A stretch of DNA of 64,000 bases, from NCBI RefSeq assembly GCF_029852145.1, contig NC_079976.1, positions 682,001 to 746,000 on the forward strand, in the 5' to 3' direction. Positions 1 to 11,800 of the stretch are shown one piece after another. The position numbers were made by a program, and so were the translations under genes. Every line of letters begins with the position of its first letter. Position 1 is the first letter of the stretch. The notes under the pieces were generated by a model that was not told the DNA's origin, made no database searches, and saw only the letters and a program-made list of their open reading frames with translations. The stretch comes from Microplitis mediator (taxonomy: Eukaryota > Arthropoda > Insecta > Hymenoptera > Braconidae).

Positions 1-172
1 AAAATTTATTTTATTTTGTTTTATTTATTAGAAAGAAACGACATTTCGTGTCGATCAATTAAAAATTTATTAACGTTATTTATAATTGGGTGCAACTCAA
101 AGTTGATTTCAAAAAAAGGAAACTAAAAAAAAATTGACAACTCAAAATTTGACTATTAGAAAAATTATAAAC

Positions 173-418
173 ATGGGACACATAACACTATTTATGATTA
201 TTGTAGTAATTGGTTTAGCTGTTGCATTTGCAGCATACTTCTTAGTATACAAAAACACTGAAGATTCGTCAGCAGAATCTTCAGGTGATACTAGATCTGA
301 CGTTACTCGTAGTATCAAAGATTCAAGTTCCGCAACTCCAACTGAAAATTATAATCGTGTTTCTGAAACGATAATTGGCACTGAAGAACACATCAGTTCA
401 TACAAAGATGCACAATAA
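173..418 (+). CDS. small single-pass membrane protein, tandem paralogue 1
   Basis: Unrecognised 81-residue protein. The open frame continues upstream to a stop at 104, but the first ATG is at 173, in good context (purine at -3, G at +4). Residues 5-26 or so form one strongly hydrophobic membrane segment. A Ser/Asp/Glu/Thr-rich hydrophilic tail follows. The C-terminus reads TIIGTEEHISSYKDAQ, closely matching the C-terminus of the next gene (TIIETEGKIEKFEDMQ). There is no signal peptide separate from the membrane segment, and no cysteines in the tail. The two genes are probably tandem duplicates that kept the membrane segment and end motif while the middle diverged. Function is unknown. It may lack introns, or it may be the last exon of a longer gene. 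Confidence 0.5.
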   Translation: MGHITLFMIIVVIGLAVAFAAYFLVYKNTEDSSAESSGDTRSDVTRSIKDSSSATPTENYNRVSETIIGTEEHISSYKDAQ

Positions 419-803
419 ATTTACCTAAGAAATGAATCATATTTGTCATATTTCAAAAATAGTATATTACACACCAAGGGGGAAAATAGGGCATCCAAGC
501 CGCCTGTGTGTACAATTTTTCACCAGACTTGTATTTGAAAGTTTAAATTTTTGCCTCTGTTTGTGGGAAGAACGGCGCATGCGCTAATTTTCATGATTTG
601 TTTTCTCACAGAATCAAAAAACGCTTTTTTCCCTCTAAACAGGACAGGAATTCAAATTTCGGTGCAGGAATGCTGAAAAAATAAATATTTTTTTTTTTGT
701 TTATATCTATTAGAAGAAAAAGAATTTTTCTTTTCAAATTTTGAAAGATTATTAGAATAATTTACAGAAGCTTGCAGTTACTCTGGTATTACATTTAAAA
801 ATA

Positions 804-1076
804 ATGATAACAAAAATGCAATCTATTGAACCAGAACCTAACGATTATTATGTTTGTTTACTATTAATCGTAACAGTGACATCAACTATAGCCATAGTTG
901 CTTTAATTGTCATTTCTATACTATATACAGTAAAGGATTACAATATTTGGAACGATTCGGAAAAATCTGATGAATCTCTTCCGACTAAGCTTGCAGATTC
1001 TCCTCCATATTTCCTTACCACTGACACAATAATCGAGACCGAAGGAAAGATCGAAAAATTCGAAGATATGCAATAA
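804..1076 (+). CDS. small single-pass membrane protein, tandem paralogue 2
   Basis: Unrecognised protein of 90 residues from the ATG at 804, or 86 from the in-frame ATG at 816. A short acidic N-terminus is followed by a long hydrophobic membrane segment (about residues 17-41). An acidic, Ser-rich tail ends in TIIETEGKIEKFEDMQ. The order (membrane segment, polar tail, T-I-I-x-T-E and a final D-x-Q) matches the gene 385 bases upstream on the same strand, so the two are best read as tandem paralogues. The rest of the tail hardly aligns, which suggests fast divergence. I cannot name a family. An unannotated upstream exon is possible. Confidence 0.5.
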   Translation: MITKMQSIEPEPNDYYVCLLLIVTVTSTIAIVALIVISILYTVKDYNIWNDSEKSDESLPTKLADSPPYFLTTDTIIETEGKIEKFEDMQ

Positions 1077-1284
1077 ATTCAAAAAAATTAAACAAACCCA
1101 TTTTCAAAATTTAATTTTAAAAAATTATTCTACGCAATTTAAAATTTGAACAAAATATTTATTTGCAACCGAACGATTTGAATATCCAATTAATTAGACA
1201 TTTTGACAAATTATATATTTAACGATTATTTCATAAATTATTTTATTAATCCATTTTAATTAACTATTCAAATAATTTACTATG

Positions 1285-1315
<31 letters not shown>

Positions 1316-2069
1316 CAAAGTTCCCATTTCATTAAATTATATACTAACGTTAATTTAATAGTATATGCATGCGACAATTAATGCAATGACCACGGGTATT
1401 ACTTCATAAATGACGTCAGACATTATATTAGCTCAGTAATCGATATATATGTATATATGTATATATGACAATATTAATATTGTAATGGAATTTTAATCAA
1501 TAAAATGTACGACAAAATTTATTGTCAATTAATTAAATATTTTTTTTTTCAATAATTTATAGGGGAAAAAAACTTTAAAAAAAAAATATACGGTAACAAA
1601 AAAAGATTTAGTATTTTATTGTGTGAAAATAAAATTTATCTATGGTCATTGTTTGCTGTTATGCCGGCAATTGACTTATTTACGTTAAAGTAAATTTTGT
1701 CAAGCCCATAAAAATATTTTGTCCGTTTCGAATTGCATACAATTGGGCCCTAGAAGTATAGTGCCGGTGTTTTAAAATATTTATAAAACTTTAGCCGTTT
1801 GCTTTCACTATTTTAGCGTACACTTTTAAATTTTAAATTCTATAACGTTCGTGTCGAGCGGGGGCGTCGTGTGGGGGTAGAAAGGGTCCACGTGCTTCGA
1901 CCACTTGTTTCCTAGGATCCAGGCTAAATATTTACCTTTCCTGCTGTATACTCTTTGGATTATTTTATTTACGGCCTACTGACAATTTTACACACTGACC
2001 CAAAATTCAACAGTCAAAACTTACCGAATTTTTTTTTTAACAAAAAATAGATACAAAAAATTATATATA
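1077..2069. other. non-coding, AT-rich, with one GC-richer island
   Basis: No gene is supported here. There is a run of about 25 T around 1291-1315 and AT microsatellite near 1441-1470. A GC-richer patch at about 1845-1935 contains the palindrome CACGTG (about 1889) and stands out from its surroundings. It could be a regulatory island or a non-coding exon, but nothing confirms either. Confidence 0.4.
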
Positions 2070-2279
2070 TGCCTGAGTCAAAATATTAGACGTAAGTTGA
2101 ACGTTCTTGACGTTTTGAACGTAAATTGAACATTCTTGACGTTTTAAACGTGAATTTAACGTTTTGAAAGTAAATTGAACGATTTTTTTTGTATTTTGGT
2201 TCGTAAAAAATTGGTAATTTTATGAGTTATGATTTTAGTTTTTTGGAATGCTTATGTTTTCTTATTGTAAGTCTAGATA

Positions 2280-2933
2280 CACAGAAAAAAAAAGTTATCT
2301 TGAGTCAAAAAAATATTTTTGAAGACAAACGTTTTCGGGAACCAAGTCAAGATTTTCTTGAGCCAAGAGAATTTGTCTTGGTTAAAAAAAATTCGTTTTG
2401 GTCGGAAAAGATTTCTACTTTATCTGAGAAAATTTCGATCTCCAAAAAAATTTTCTTGAATCAAGAATATTTACACTGAAAAAAAGATTTATTTGAGCCA
2501 ACTAAGATTTATTTGAGCCAAAGATATCGTATATTTGGATATGGCCAAATAAATATTTAATTGTGAGAAAGATATAATATATTTGAGTAGTTTAATTGCG
2601 TGAAATAAGTGATTTATTTGTGGTAAAGAAATGATCCAATTGCTACAAATAAATAAGGGCTTCAAATATATGTATAGTATCGCCAAATTTTAGGTTATTT
2701 GTCACAAATTTAATATCTTTACCACAAATATATCAATTACTTACCACAAATAAATTATATATTTCTGTCAAATTATAAAATTATTTGAATCAACTGTCAT
2801 ATTTTGTTGTACCAAATATATTTATTTGTCATTAAGAAATATTCAAAAAAAAGCCACAAATAAATTGATTTGTTTGGGACAAATATTTCTTTTTTTCAGT
2901 GTACCTTCAGTCAAGAATTTTTTTTTTTCTGTG
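2280..2933. mobile_element. MITE with CACAGAAAAA ends, interrupted
   Basis: A short inverted-repeat element starts CACAGAAAAAA and ends TTTTTTCTGTG, with TA on both sides (2278-2279 and 2934-2935), as in Tc1/mariner-type MITEs. The body is A/T-rich with repeated words such as TCTTGAGTCA and CAAGAAAA. A second copy without the inner insertion lies at 55973-56158, and a cousin lies at 48677-48919. This copy is split by the element at 2474-2901. Confidence 0.8.
2474..2901. mobile_element. innermost MITE with CACTGAAAAAAAG ends
   Basis: A 428-bp element with ends CACTGAAAAAAAG and CTTTTTTTCAGTG, and TA at 2472-2473 and 2902-2903. The uninterrupted relative near 56127 reads straight through this point with a single TA, which shows the pre-insertion state and a TA target duplication. 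The body repeats the words TTATTTG and CACAAATAAAT on both strands. Confidence 0.85.
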
Positions 2934-3057
2934 TAGGTTTTAGTTACATTTTCGATTTATGATACTCCAATCTACGTTTTGAATAATTTGAAAGCTGTCA
3001 AATTAAGTTTTTAATGTCCAAAACGTTCAATTTACGTCTAATATTTCGACTCGGGTG

Positions 3058-6000
3058 TAAATTTATTATTTTTATTTAAAGAATAAAATTAAAAAATTCT
3101 TTCTTTCGTAAAAATATTCAAAAAAAAATGATAATAAATTTTTTTGTTTATTTAAATAAAAAAAAAATTATTAAAATGATTATTTAACCTAGTTCGCACG
3201 TCCTTGACACACTTACCTAGATGGATTACTCGTGAGACTTGCATCGCGCGTTCTGCATCATTCCTCTTGCTTCTCGCGAGTGTACATTTATGCACGAATG
3301 ATTCAACACCCATCGCTAATGTATAATGTCCAGATATATATGTATATAAATAGAATTGAATTTAAAATTGAAAAAAAATAATAATAATAATAAAAGTAAT
3401 AATTAGTATCATTATTATTATTTCGATTAAAAAATAATTTTAGCGTGTCGAAATTTTTTGAAATAATTTAACAGTTGTGACATAGAAAATAAATAAAAAA
3501 AAAATGATTTAATGATTCTGAGGTAGTTAAATATTACTCAACGTTCATCAAATATATATGAGTATCGTTTGACTACCAAATAATTTTATAAGTATTAGAC
3601 GTGTGCGTGAATGTGCTGAGATGTTGACGAAAATATATAAGTTGTTTAATACAAATATCAAGTGTGCATAAATATATCGGCATATATACATTGTAATATA
3701 TTTAACATGTATTAGATATTAAATATATGTAGTATTTGTAGTTTTTGTAGTGTAGGATTGTTTTAAATATATACATGTATTTATGAATGTATATATATAT
3801 ATGTATATATATGTCTTTTTAGTTATGCTCGTTTGTATAACGACACAATGAGTTAGATTTTACTTTTAGTTTCGAAAATGGGTAATGCAAGAGTGGGGCA
3901 CGCGTAAGCCTTGGCACACTTCTCACACATAACCAGTAAAAAAGAACTTCGAAACACGAATAAGAAAAAAAAAAACAGAAAAAAAATTTTTTTTATATTT
4001 TTTATTATCGAAAAATTTAATTATCATTTTATAAATGATCAGATTTAATTTTTAATGAAGACTGTAGTTGCGTTTTTTCTTTTGCCAAATGAATTTATTT
4101 GAAATTTAAATGAAAATTTAATAAATGAGGAAATTGTATTTTTTAAACGTTTACTTAAAAAATGTGATAAGGATTTGATAAATAATCAGATAATATTTTT
4201 TGATTGATATAGTATACAAATAATTTTTTTTGTGAATTTTATTTGAAATTTTTTCAAGAATTTTATAAATGGGTGATGAGAAAACTTTTTTTTGCGGATA
4301 TTTAAAATTTGAAAATTTTTTTTTAAGGACTTAATGAATACGTTGAGAAAATGAATTTTAAAAGAAAAGTTGCTGATAAATAATTATTTATATGCAAATT
4401 GTTAGATAATGATAAAGGACATTAGAGAAGGACATGATAAGCTGATATAATTCGACCTAGATGAGAAAAAAAAGTATAAAATGTACGTACTTAGAGCAAA
4501 AATAACCTGAATGACAATAATGACGGTATAATTTTACGTCAATACGGGTAAAGGACTCAGGCTTGCCAATCATGTCAATCGAGGGGTACTTTATCGTGCC
4601 ACGACCCTGGCTTACAAGAAAAACAAACATTTAAATACTCGCTCGATTCATTATGAAGAACATTTTTTTTCATAAAACAAGTTTACAATCTTTAAATTTT
4701 TTTCAACCTGTCGCATAATTTAGTTTTTTGTTTGCATCCTTCGTATTTGTAGCGGCAAATTTTAAATTTTTAGTTCCCTCTCCACCTCCAAATCCTCTGT
4801 ATCTTTCAACTGATCGAAAATCGTCTAATTAAAGTTATCGAGATCTCAAATTCTCGATTCGCCCTTCCCTAATTTCTCATTTTCCGGACGAAAATCATTG
4901 GAAATATTCTTTATACAGAATTTTTACTTTTGCGCATGCGAGAGGCCTTCTGCAGTGGCGACATCTACCGCCGGGTGTCCAAAATAATTTCCAAAAATAT
5001 TTTTTCTCAATTCCATGCGAAAAATTTGTCTTACCCCCGTAAATTCAGTACGAAATTAACTGAAAATCTAAGTAAGTAAAAATAATATTTTAAAAACTCG
5101 ATTACGATGAGGAGTAACCAAATCCCAATAGTTTTGGTAGTTTCGAATTTCTGGGTCACTGCTTTCACTCTCGTTCGTGCCACATCCTCTGGTTCGTGCG
5201 TCCGACGTCGGTTTACAAGTTTCCCTTTCATTTCGACTTCCATCAACTAAATTATTATTTTATTTTATTGAATTTCCTATAAATTCCCCTGCGAATCAAA
5301 ATTATAGCCCCTATCAAAAAAAAATTTTTTTTAAACATAAAAATAGAATTTTTTAAAAAATAAATGCCGAAATAAAATAAAATTTTTAAACGATAATAAT
5401 AAAATAAAAATTACACGCTTTCACTTTCTACAGCGCATCCGGTCTCATTATTCCTCCGTCTCTAAACTACCCCTTTTGGCTGTTATGAAATAAAGAATAA
5501 AGAAAAAAAATTTTTGAGATACGACAAAGAAATAATAATGAAAAAGAGAGAGTTTAATGAAACAGAGAACAAATGAAATTCATATGAATTATAAATACAA
5601 TTCTTGACAATGATTTTCGATCGAGATATATACATATATTTTAAATAAAACGACCCTCGACAATTGCTGCCATGGGGTTTTATTTAGATTTTGGGCTTTT
5701 GGATTACTCAATATATATATATATATATATACGTACAATAGACACTAATTCATATGAATATAAATAAAAGAATTTATCAAGCAACACAAATTGTTCAGGT
5801 GCACACTTAACTATAGGTACCCGTCGTCGTATAGAACAGGATTTCCTTCGTGTCGATATTGAGTCGATACCTGTGCTAAAACCCAACCTGCTATATATAA
5901 ATTCTAAAACTTATATACCGTATTATAAAATCTTTGACACCAAAAACTTTCTAATTTATTTAAATATTTGATGATCCATTATTATTTTTTTTGGTCAATT

Positions 6001-6129
6001 AAAAAAAATAATTTACAACTTGTCTGTAATTTAAATTCGCTTATTCATCCGCCAGCTCAAACAATGAATGTTTGAAGAAATAAAAAATATAAGTCCGCTC
6101 GGACTTTAGTTTTAAATTTAAAATTTAAA
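3058..6129. other. intergenic, no gene seen
   Basis: AT-rich sequence with AT microsatellites (for example around 3780-3810 and 5709-5732) and a few GC-richer patches (3190-3310, 3875-3945, 4930-5010, 5150-5240). Short open frames here have low-complexity or atypical composition and no recognisable domain. The GC-richer patches could be regulatory for the downstream nuclear receptor, but nothing in the sequence proves it. Confidence 0.5.
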
Positions 6130-8853
6130 AAATGGCGGGTAAACATCGAGTCGGCGGTGGATCAGGGGCCGAGGGAGTGTGAGGAGGACGTGAACAGAGG
6201 AGCGAAGAGAGTAACCGCGAGTAAGTCGCAGGGCTGCGTCATGTTCTCATCGAACTGGGTCAGTGGGTCTCCCTACCACTTTTCTCCTCAGAGTAGTCGC
6301 AGTCACACGACCGACGCGCTCTGTACTGAGCTCGAGTGAAACCGCGGAGACGTCCGCGCATACACATACGTACGACAAAGACGCTAAATTCAAATATATA
6401 TATAAAGAGGGCTGGTGGGGTAACGCGAACAGAGAGAGAGAGAAAACGCGTCACGACGAACCGGGGAGTGCCAACGGCGTTGCTGTTGACCCATCAGCCA
6501 CAGCCCGGTTGGTTAGCATGCCTCCATGTCTTTGATATCCACCTAGTGCTCTCTCATGTTAAACAACTCCGAACCTTTTCAGCAACACTCTACACTTATT
6601 ATTATCATTATTATTACATATTATCCTCTTTGAAAGCAAGAGTCGTCTAATTAAATCGATGCTCTAAAATATAATCGCATCTACTCTACTCCAATAAATC
6701 TTCTTCTCTCCTCTTCTGAGATCTCCTCGCTCTCTCCGGTCCGTAATAACCGTTGCCTAAAATTTTTTTTCACACTTAGCCAAAGTGAAATTCGTACGGT
6801 CTGACGAAAAAAGGGACGACCTACTTACTCGCCACTATTTTATTCCCTGGTGTATTATTTTTTTTGTACCGAGTCCACTCAGCAACACCGACCCATGCCT
6901 CAGACTCATATCATTATTATTATTATTGTTATGATTATAAAATATTTTTTTTCGGCATATCGATTTCTCAAGTTCCCAAATCTCATTGCGTGATGTAATC
7001 TTGTGTAACCCTTAATTATGTAGTTACACAAAAATAAATTTATTTAGTGGGTGTCGTTATTCCCTTTTTTATTTAAATATAAGTACTGAGGTTACCACAC
7101 ATTACTATTCAGGTTCCCTCATAAATGTTGTTAAGTAATCGTTAAATAATCCTAATGTTTAATTAGATTTAAAATCTCTGAAAGTAAAAGTCGAGCACGT
7201 GGACCTGAAGATGAAGAGGAAAGTCCAAGTGACTTTCCTTTTCGTAAAACGCACTATACAACATATATATAAATAAATATATATACATATACACATACAT
7301 TTATATATAGTCTTATAAGTTGTCCGTTGTTACAAACGGACAATATTTATCCGGCCGACATAGACCTGGTTCCGTAAGTAGGTCATCCCCACTCAGTGTC
7401 CCAATCCCGTGCAGCTTCACCCTCCGCGCTTCGCGTCTCGCAATTCCCTCCCCTCTCGCGGCCCCTTCCCTCCTCCACCTCCTCCTACCATCACTACACC
7501 CATACCCAACAAATATATATATACAAACATATAAATATATATATATATATATATATACTATACCAACTCAACTCACTTTTCCTCTCCTTTATTCTCCTCA
7601 GTCTCACCTCCACTGTAGAGGCACCTGGCCGCGCACTCTGGCATGCGCCGCTGGATCACTTTCACTTATTCCTCTCTCTCTTCCACCTCCTCCTCCTCCT
7701 CCAGATTCTCCTCCTCCGAAACATCTATTATACAATTCTTACATTATTATCCTCAGTCTTAACTCCGAAAGCTCAAAAATAAAAATAATAAAATAAAAGT
7801 TGCATCGGGCCTCTGCTCCCGGGATCGCGATCTAATGCCACAGGGAGAGGACTCTTAGTTTCGGGCAGCATCTAGTAGTACAGAGTGTAAATGTGCCGCG
7901 AAAACGGTTCGCGGTGTGGCGGCACTTGTTTAACTCTGCTGGTCGCTGGTGTTGGTGTTACTTGTCAGTGGTAGTAGTCGTAGTAGTAGTAGTAGTCTCT
8001 GTAGTCTCTGGTGGTGGTGGTAGCAGAATAAGGTACCACCACACTGTGTGTCCGAGGGGAAAAATTGGTGGGAGTGAGGGCGGGCCCTTCAGGAGAGCAA
8101 CGAGGCGAAAAGACAACTAGTCGCACGCAGATTTTCGAGCTGTTACCACGTATTGCGCTCGAACTCTCTTTATTATTATTATTATTATTATTTTAATTTT
8201 AATTTTTAAATACACATATATATATGTCTATATAAATATAAATTAACAACAATATTTATACTCGGTGTCTTATTTAATCAAACAGTCATTAAAAGTAAAT
8301 AGTTGTAATCCAGGTATTTTATTAAAACAAAGTGTAACCGTGTAGTAATTAAATATATAAATAAATTCGAGGTTTGTGCAAGTGGCTGTGACGGATTGCA
8401 GTGAAGGAAAATTTATAATAAGTAAATAAATAAATAAATTTAAATGAAACTTGTGTTCTAAATTACCATTGCCCTAAATAATTATTATAAATAAATTAAA
8501 ATATATATTATTTATTATTTATAATTAATTAATTAATAGATAGCTAATTTATTTTTTTATTTATTTATGTGGTAATAATAATAATAATAATGGTTTGGAC
8601 GAATAGATCGATTGTCGTGACGCTCGTAGTGAAATGGTTTTGTCGGTGAACCTCTGGTATTTATTACGTGATAGTGGAGTAAATTATTTAAAGTGACGTT
8701 TGCGGGCCTATTTATCCGGCTCCGAACACCAAGTAAACAAAGACCGAGACCGAGAGCAAGACCGTAACCGAAACGTAATCGTTGTTGTCAGAAAATATAA
8801 ACTTTGCATGTGTTCTAACCGCGTGGATTGAGTTTTATTGTAACAAAGGTGAT
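6130..8853 (+). promoter_or_regulatory. GC-richer leader / promoter region of ftz-f1
   Basis: This stretch is clearly richer in G and C than its surroundings (especially 6130-6540, 7340-7700 and 7800-8150). It has CT-rich tracts (7430-7500, 7660-7700) and a trinucleotide run near 7970-8000. Open frames inside it are compositionally biased and show no domain. Just ahead of the ftz-f1 start, an in-frame stop (8776) with no ATG before 8854 marks 8777-8853 as untranslated leader. Promoters and one or more 5' UTR exons probably lie here. Exact transcription starts cannot be read from sequence. Confidence 0.5.
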
Positions 8854-11800
8854 ATGTTATTGGACATGGAACACCATTCGGGTCTGTTGTCCCTAAACAT
8901 GTCCCCGTTTCACCTGAGTCCCCAGGGAAGTCCTCACGGGCCCACGGGCGCCCAACAGCAGCAGCAGCAATCACAGCAACAGACATCACAATACAATTCT
9001 TCGTACACGAGCTGCGCACAGAGTCCCCCAACGACAATGTGCCAGCAACAGTCCCAACAAACACACATCCCGTCCAATCACAGCTCGCAATCCTCCCAGT
9101 CGAGTCAGCAGTCGGCGAACCAGAGCCAGGGCCAGGGCCAGCCCGGGGGTGCCGGGGCCGGTAATGTCCTGGGGTTCGAGTCGGCATTTTTCGACGCAAT
9201 CGCCCTGGAAGAACGTTGTCCCATGTGCGGTGATAAGATGTCCGGTTATCAGTACGGTCTACTGACGTGCGAGTCCTGCAAGGGATTTTTTAAACGCAAC
9301 AACTCACCCTGTAGTAACAAAAAAGTCTACACGTGTTTGTTTTCACCAACAGGCGGGGGTGGATGTGCAGGCGGAGGGAATTCGAGCTCTGCGTCAGCCA
9401 GCGGTGGGTTGGACACTGGGCCCAACGGCGGTGCCAGCGGGTACAGCGGTGCCGGAAACACTTCCAGTGGGAATCCCACCAGTGGGAATATTGGCGCCAA
9501 CTCATCATCAAATTCAAATGGCACCGGTAATAATGGAGCGTCTAGTGTCGGCGCTGGTAATCAAAATGTCGGCAGTACCGGGCAAGTAGTCCCACCCGGT
9601 GGTAACGTATGTCATCCTGGTCTCGGGCAAGTCGGTATCGTTACCGGGTCGGTACCCGGGCCCTCAGACTATCCGGACACCAAAGATGTAATTGAAGAAC
9701 TGTGTCCGGTTTGTGGTGATAAAGTATCCGGTTATCATTATGGATTATTGACGTGCGAGTCATGCAAAGGTTTTTTCAAACGTACTGTACAAAATAAAAA
9801 GGTCTACACGTGTGTCGCCGAACGCTCCTGTCATATTGACAAGACTCAGAGGAAACGATGTCCGTTCTGCAGGTTCCAGAAGTGCCTTGAAGTCGGCATG
9901 AAACTCGAAGGTTAGTTATTTTTAATCCTATTACTTTTTTTTTTAAACTATTTTTAAAACCTGAAACGCCAAAAAAAACACACACATACAATTTTTTATA
10001 TTAAAGACAAACGTCTTTGCGATGTAAATTAAATCTTTGTGAGGTTGCATTGTCGTGAAACGTGCATCGAAACGCCAACGCGCCTCTTTTGGTATTCATG
10101 ACTTTAAATGTGTGTATAAATTAACACATGTGCTCATGTATGTGTTGCTTTTTTTATTTTTCTTTAACATTTTTTTTACACTACTAACCCGGTGAACAGA
10201 GTCGAGTAATGACGTCATTGCGGCAACTTCCGGACCCTCTTCTTTGGCGGTTTTAAAAAGTTAACTCTTTATATATATTACATATATATATCTACAGCCT
10301 TCTTGTAAAAAAAAGTATTCACACGCTTATAAAAACATATTATTTAAAAAAAAATATATACAATTACAATAGCCTTTTGTACTTTTATCGCTATCGCAAA
10401 TATTCAGTACACTAAATTTCCGAGCAGATACTTTTTTTGTTACTTTATATATTTTTAGCTGAAATATTAAATTGATAATAAGTCCGATAGAGTCAGAAGT
10501 GGGTCTAGGCCCTCTCAAGGTTCTACCGATTAAGTCTAGTATAATCTAACTCTGTACAGTGAGACAAAGAGGTAAAATACTTGTTCATATATATATACAT
10601 ATATTTCATACATATATACACTGTCGCAATTATGTATTACTGGACAAAACAGACGCCAGTGGCGCTGCAAGCGTCATCAGAATTGTGAAATATCCTACCA
10701 GTTAACTTTCCAAAGTCTGTTTTATTTTAAAATTTATTTAACAATTGCTATTTATTTAAACCACTTAAATATCTTGTTTGTAAAACTTAATTGCGTTTTT
10801 TTTTTAGATGTTTTAATTTCGTCGGTTGCTTAGAACACGAGTTACTTATTACCTACGAATAATTAATATCAAATATAAAGTACGGAGTACTGAGTCAGGA
10901 GTAACGAGACTCAATGCAGGTCTTAGGAGTAATATATGTTGAGAGTACCAACGATTATCGAAAGTGAAACGATGACGCGTTGGCACACCTCTCGTCATAT
11001 ATATAATATAATAATATAGGTATATATTTATTGTAAACAATAAAAACGCGAGGTTTCGTGCGTTAATGGCACACACGTGGGCATTTTTCATACATTTAAT
11101 TTATTATTTAATACTTGATAATTATTATTTTAATTAATTAATTAATTAATTAAAATAATGTTATTTTTATTTAATAAATTTATATTTTACCATTCAATTA
11201 ATTTAATTACGTTTAATTTTTTGTTGTCGATAATTTCGAGAATGAAAAATAAACGATTAAATTGTTTGGATCGATGCGCATTGATCGAGTTGGAATAAAA
11301 TAATTATTGCGTCAGAACTTGTCGAATTGAAAGCTACAAGTATTAACTAACGTCATTAAACCGGTATTACTAGTTAACAAATTTACAAATAAAATAAAAA
11401 GCATATAACGTATATACAATTTTTTGTTATTTTTTTTTGTGGTTAAATTTGTTGAAAAAATTTTCGGTTTAAAAATAGTATTTAATTAAATTAACAGGCG
11501 GGAATTTTTTACTTTTCAAATTTATTAAGGTTTAGATTCAAGGTCGGTTATAATTTTTCCCTTTTTTTTTTAATCTAGACGTGATGACATTGGCAGTGAC
11601 CTGGTCATTTAACTTCGATGATGATAATTAACTTGAAAGCAAATATTTATAGCAAATATAAATATATATATGGTATATAAATCAATCACTGATTTTCACC
11701 TCATGTCGAGTGTCAACAAAAACGTGTCTAGTCGAGGTGTATCCCGTGGAGAGACGAATTCTAATACAACTGTTACGTTTATTACCTGACATTGCTCTTT

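Larger units (their letters stand above)
2070..3057. mobile_element. outer inverted-repeat element of a three-level nest
   Basis: The left end (GAGTCAAAATATTAGACGTA from 2075) and the right end (TACGTCTAATATTTCGACTC, about 3033-3052) are inverted copies of each other with a few mismatches. TA dinucleotides flank the pair at about 2068 and 3058. The left arm also holds degenerate repeats around the word GAACGTTCTTGACGTTTT. The element has no coding capacity and is interrupted by the element at 2280-2933. Confidence 0.65.

Noticed and set aside
2222..2479. 85-codon frame with repeated EKIS/LSQK words
   Set aside because: It lies across the left part of the CACAGAAAAA MITE and reflects its internal repeats.
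6157..6650. Several overlapping short frames on both strands in the GC-richer leader
   Set aside because: Absence of stops follows from base composition. The frames overlap each other and show no conserved motif.
7320..7796. Open frames of up to 158 codons upstream of ftz-f1
   Set aside because: Composition is driven by CT-rich and AT microsatellite tracts. No domain, no good splice structure; more likely 5' UTR or promoter.
11538..11546. TCAAGGTCG, a match to the FTZ-F1 monomer binding consensus, in ftz-f1 intron 1
   Set aside because: A degenerate nine-base site is expected several times by chance in 64 kb, so one match does not support autoregulation.
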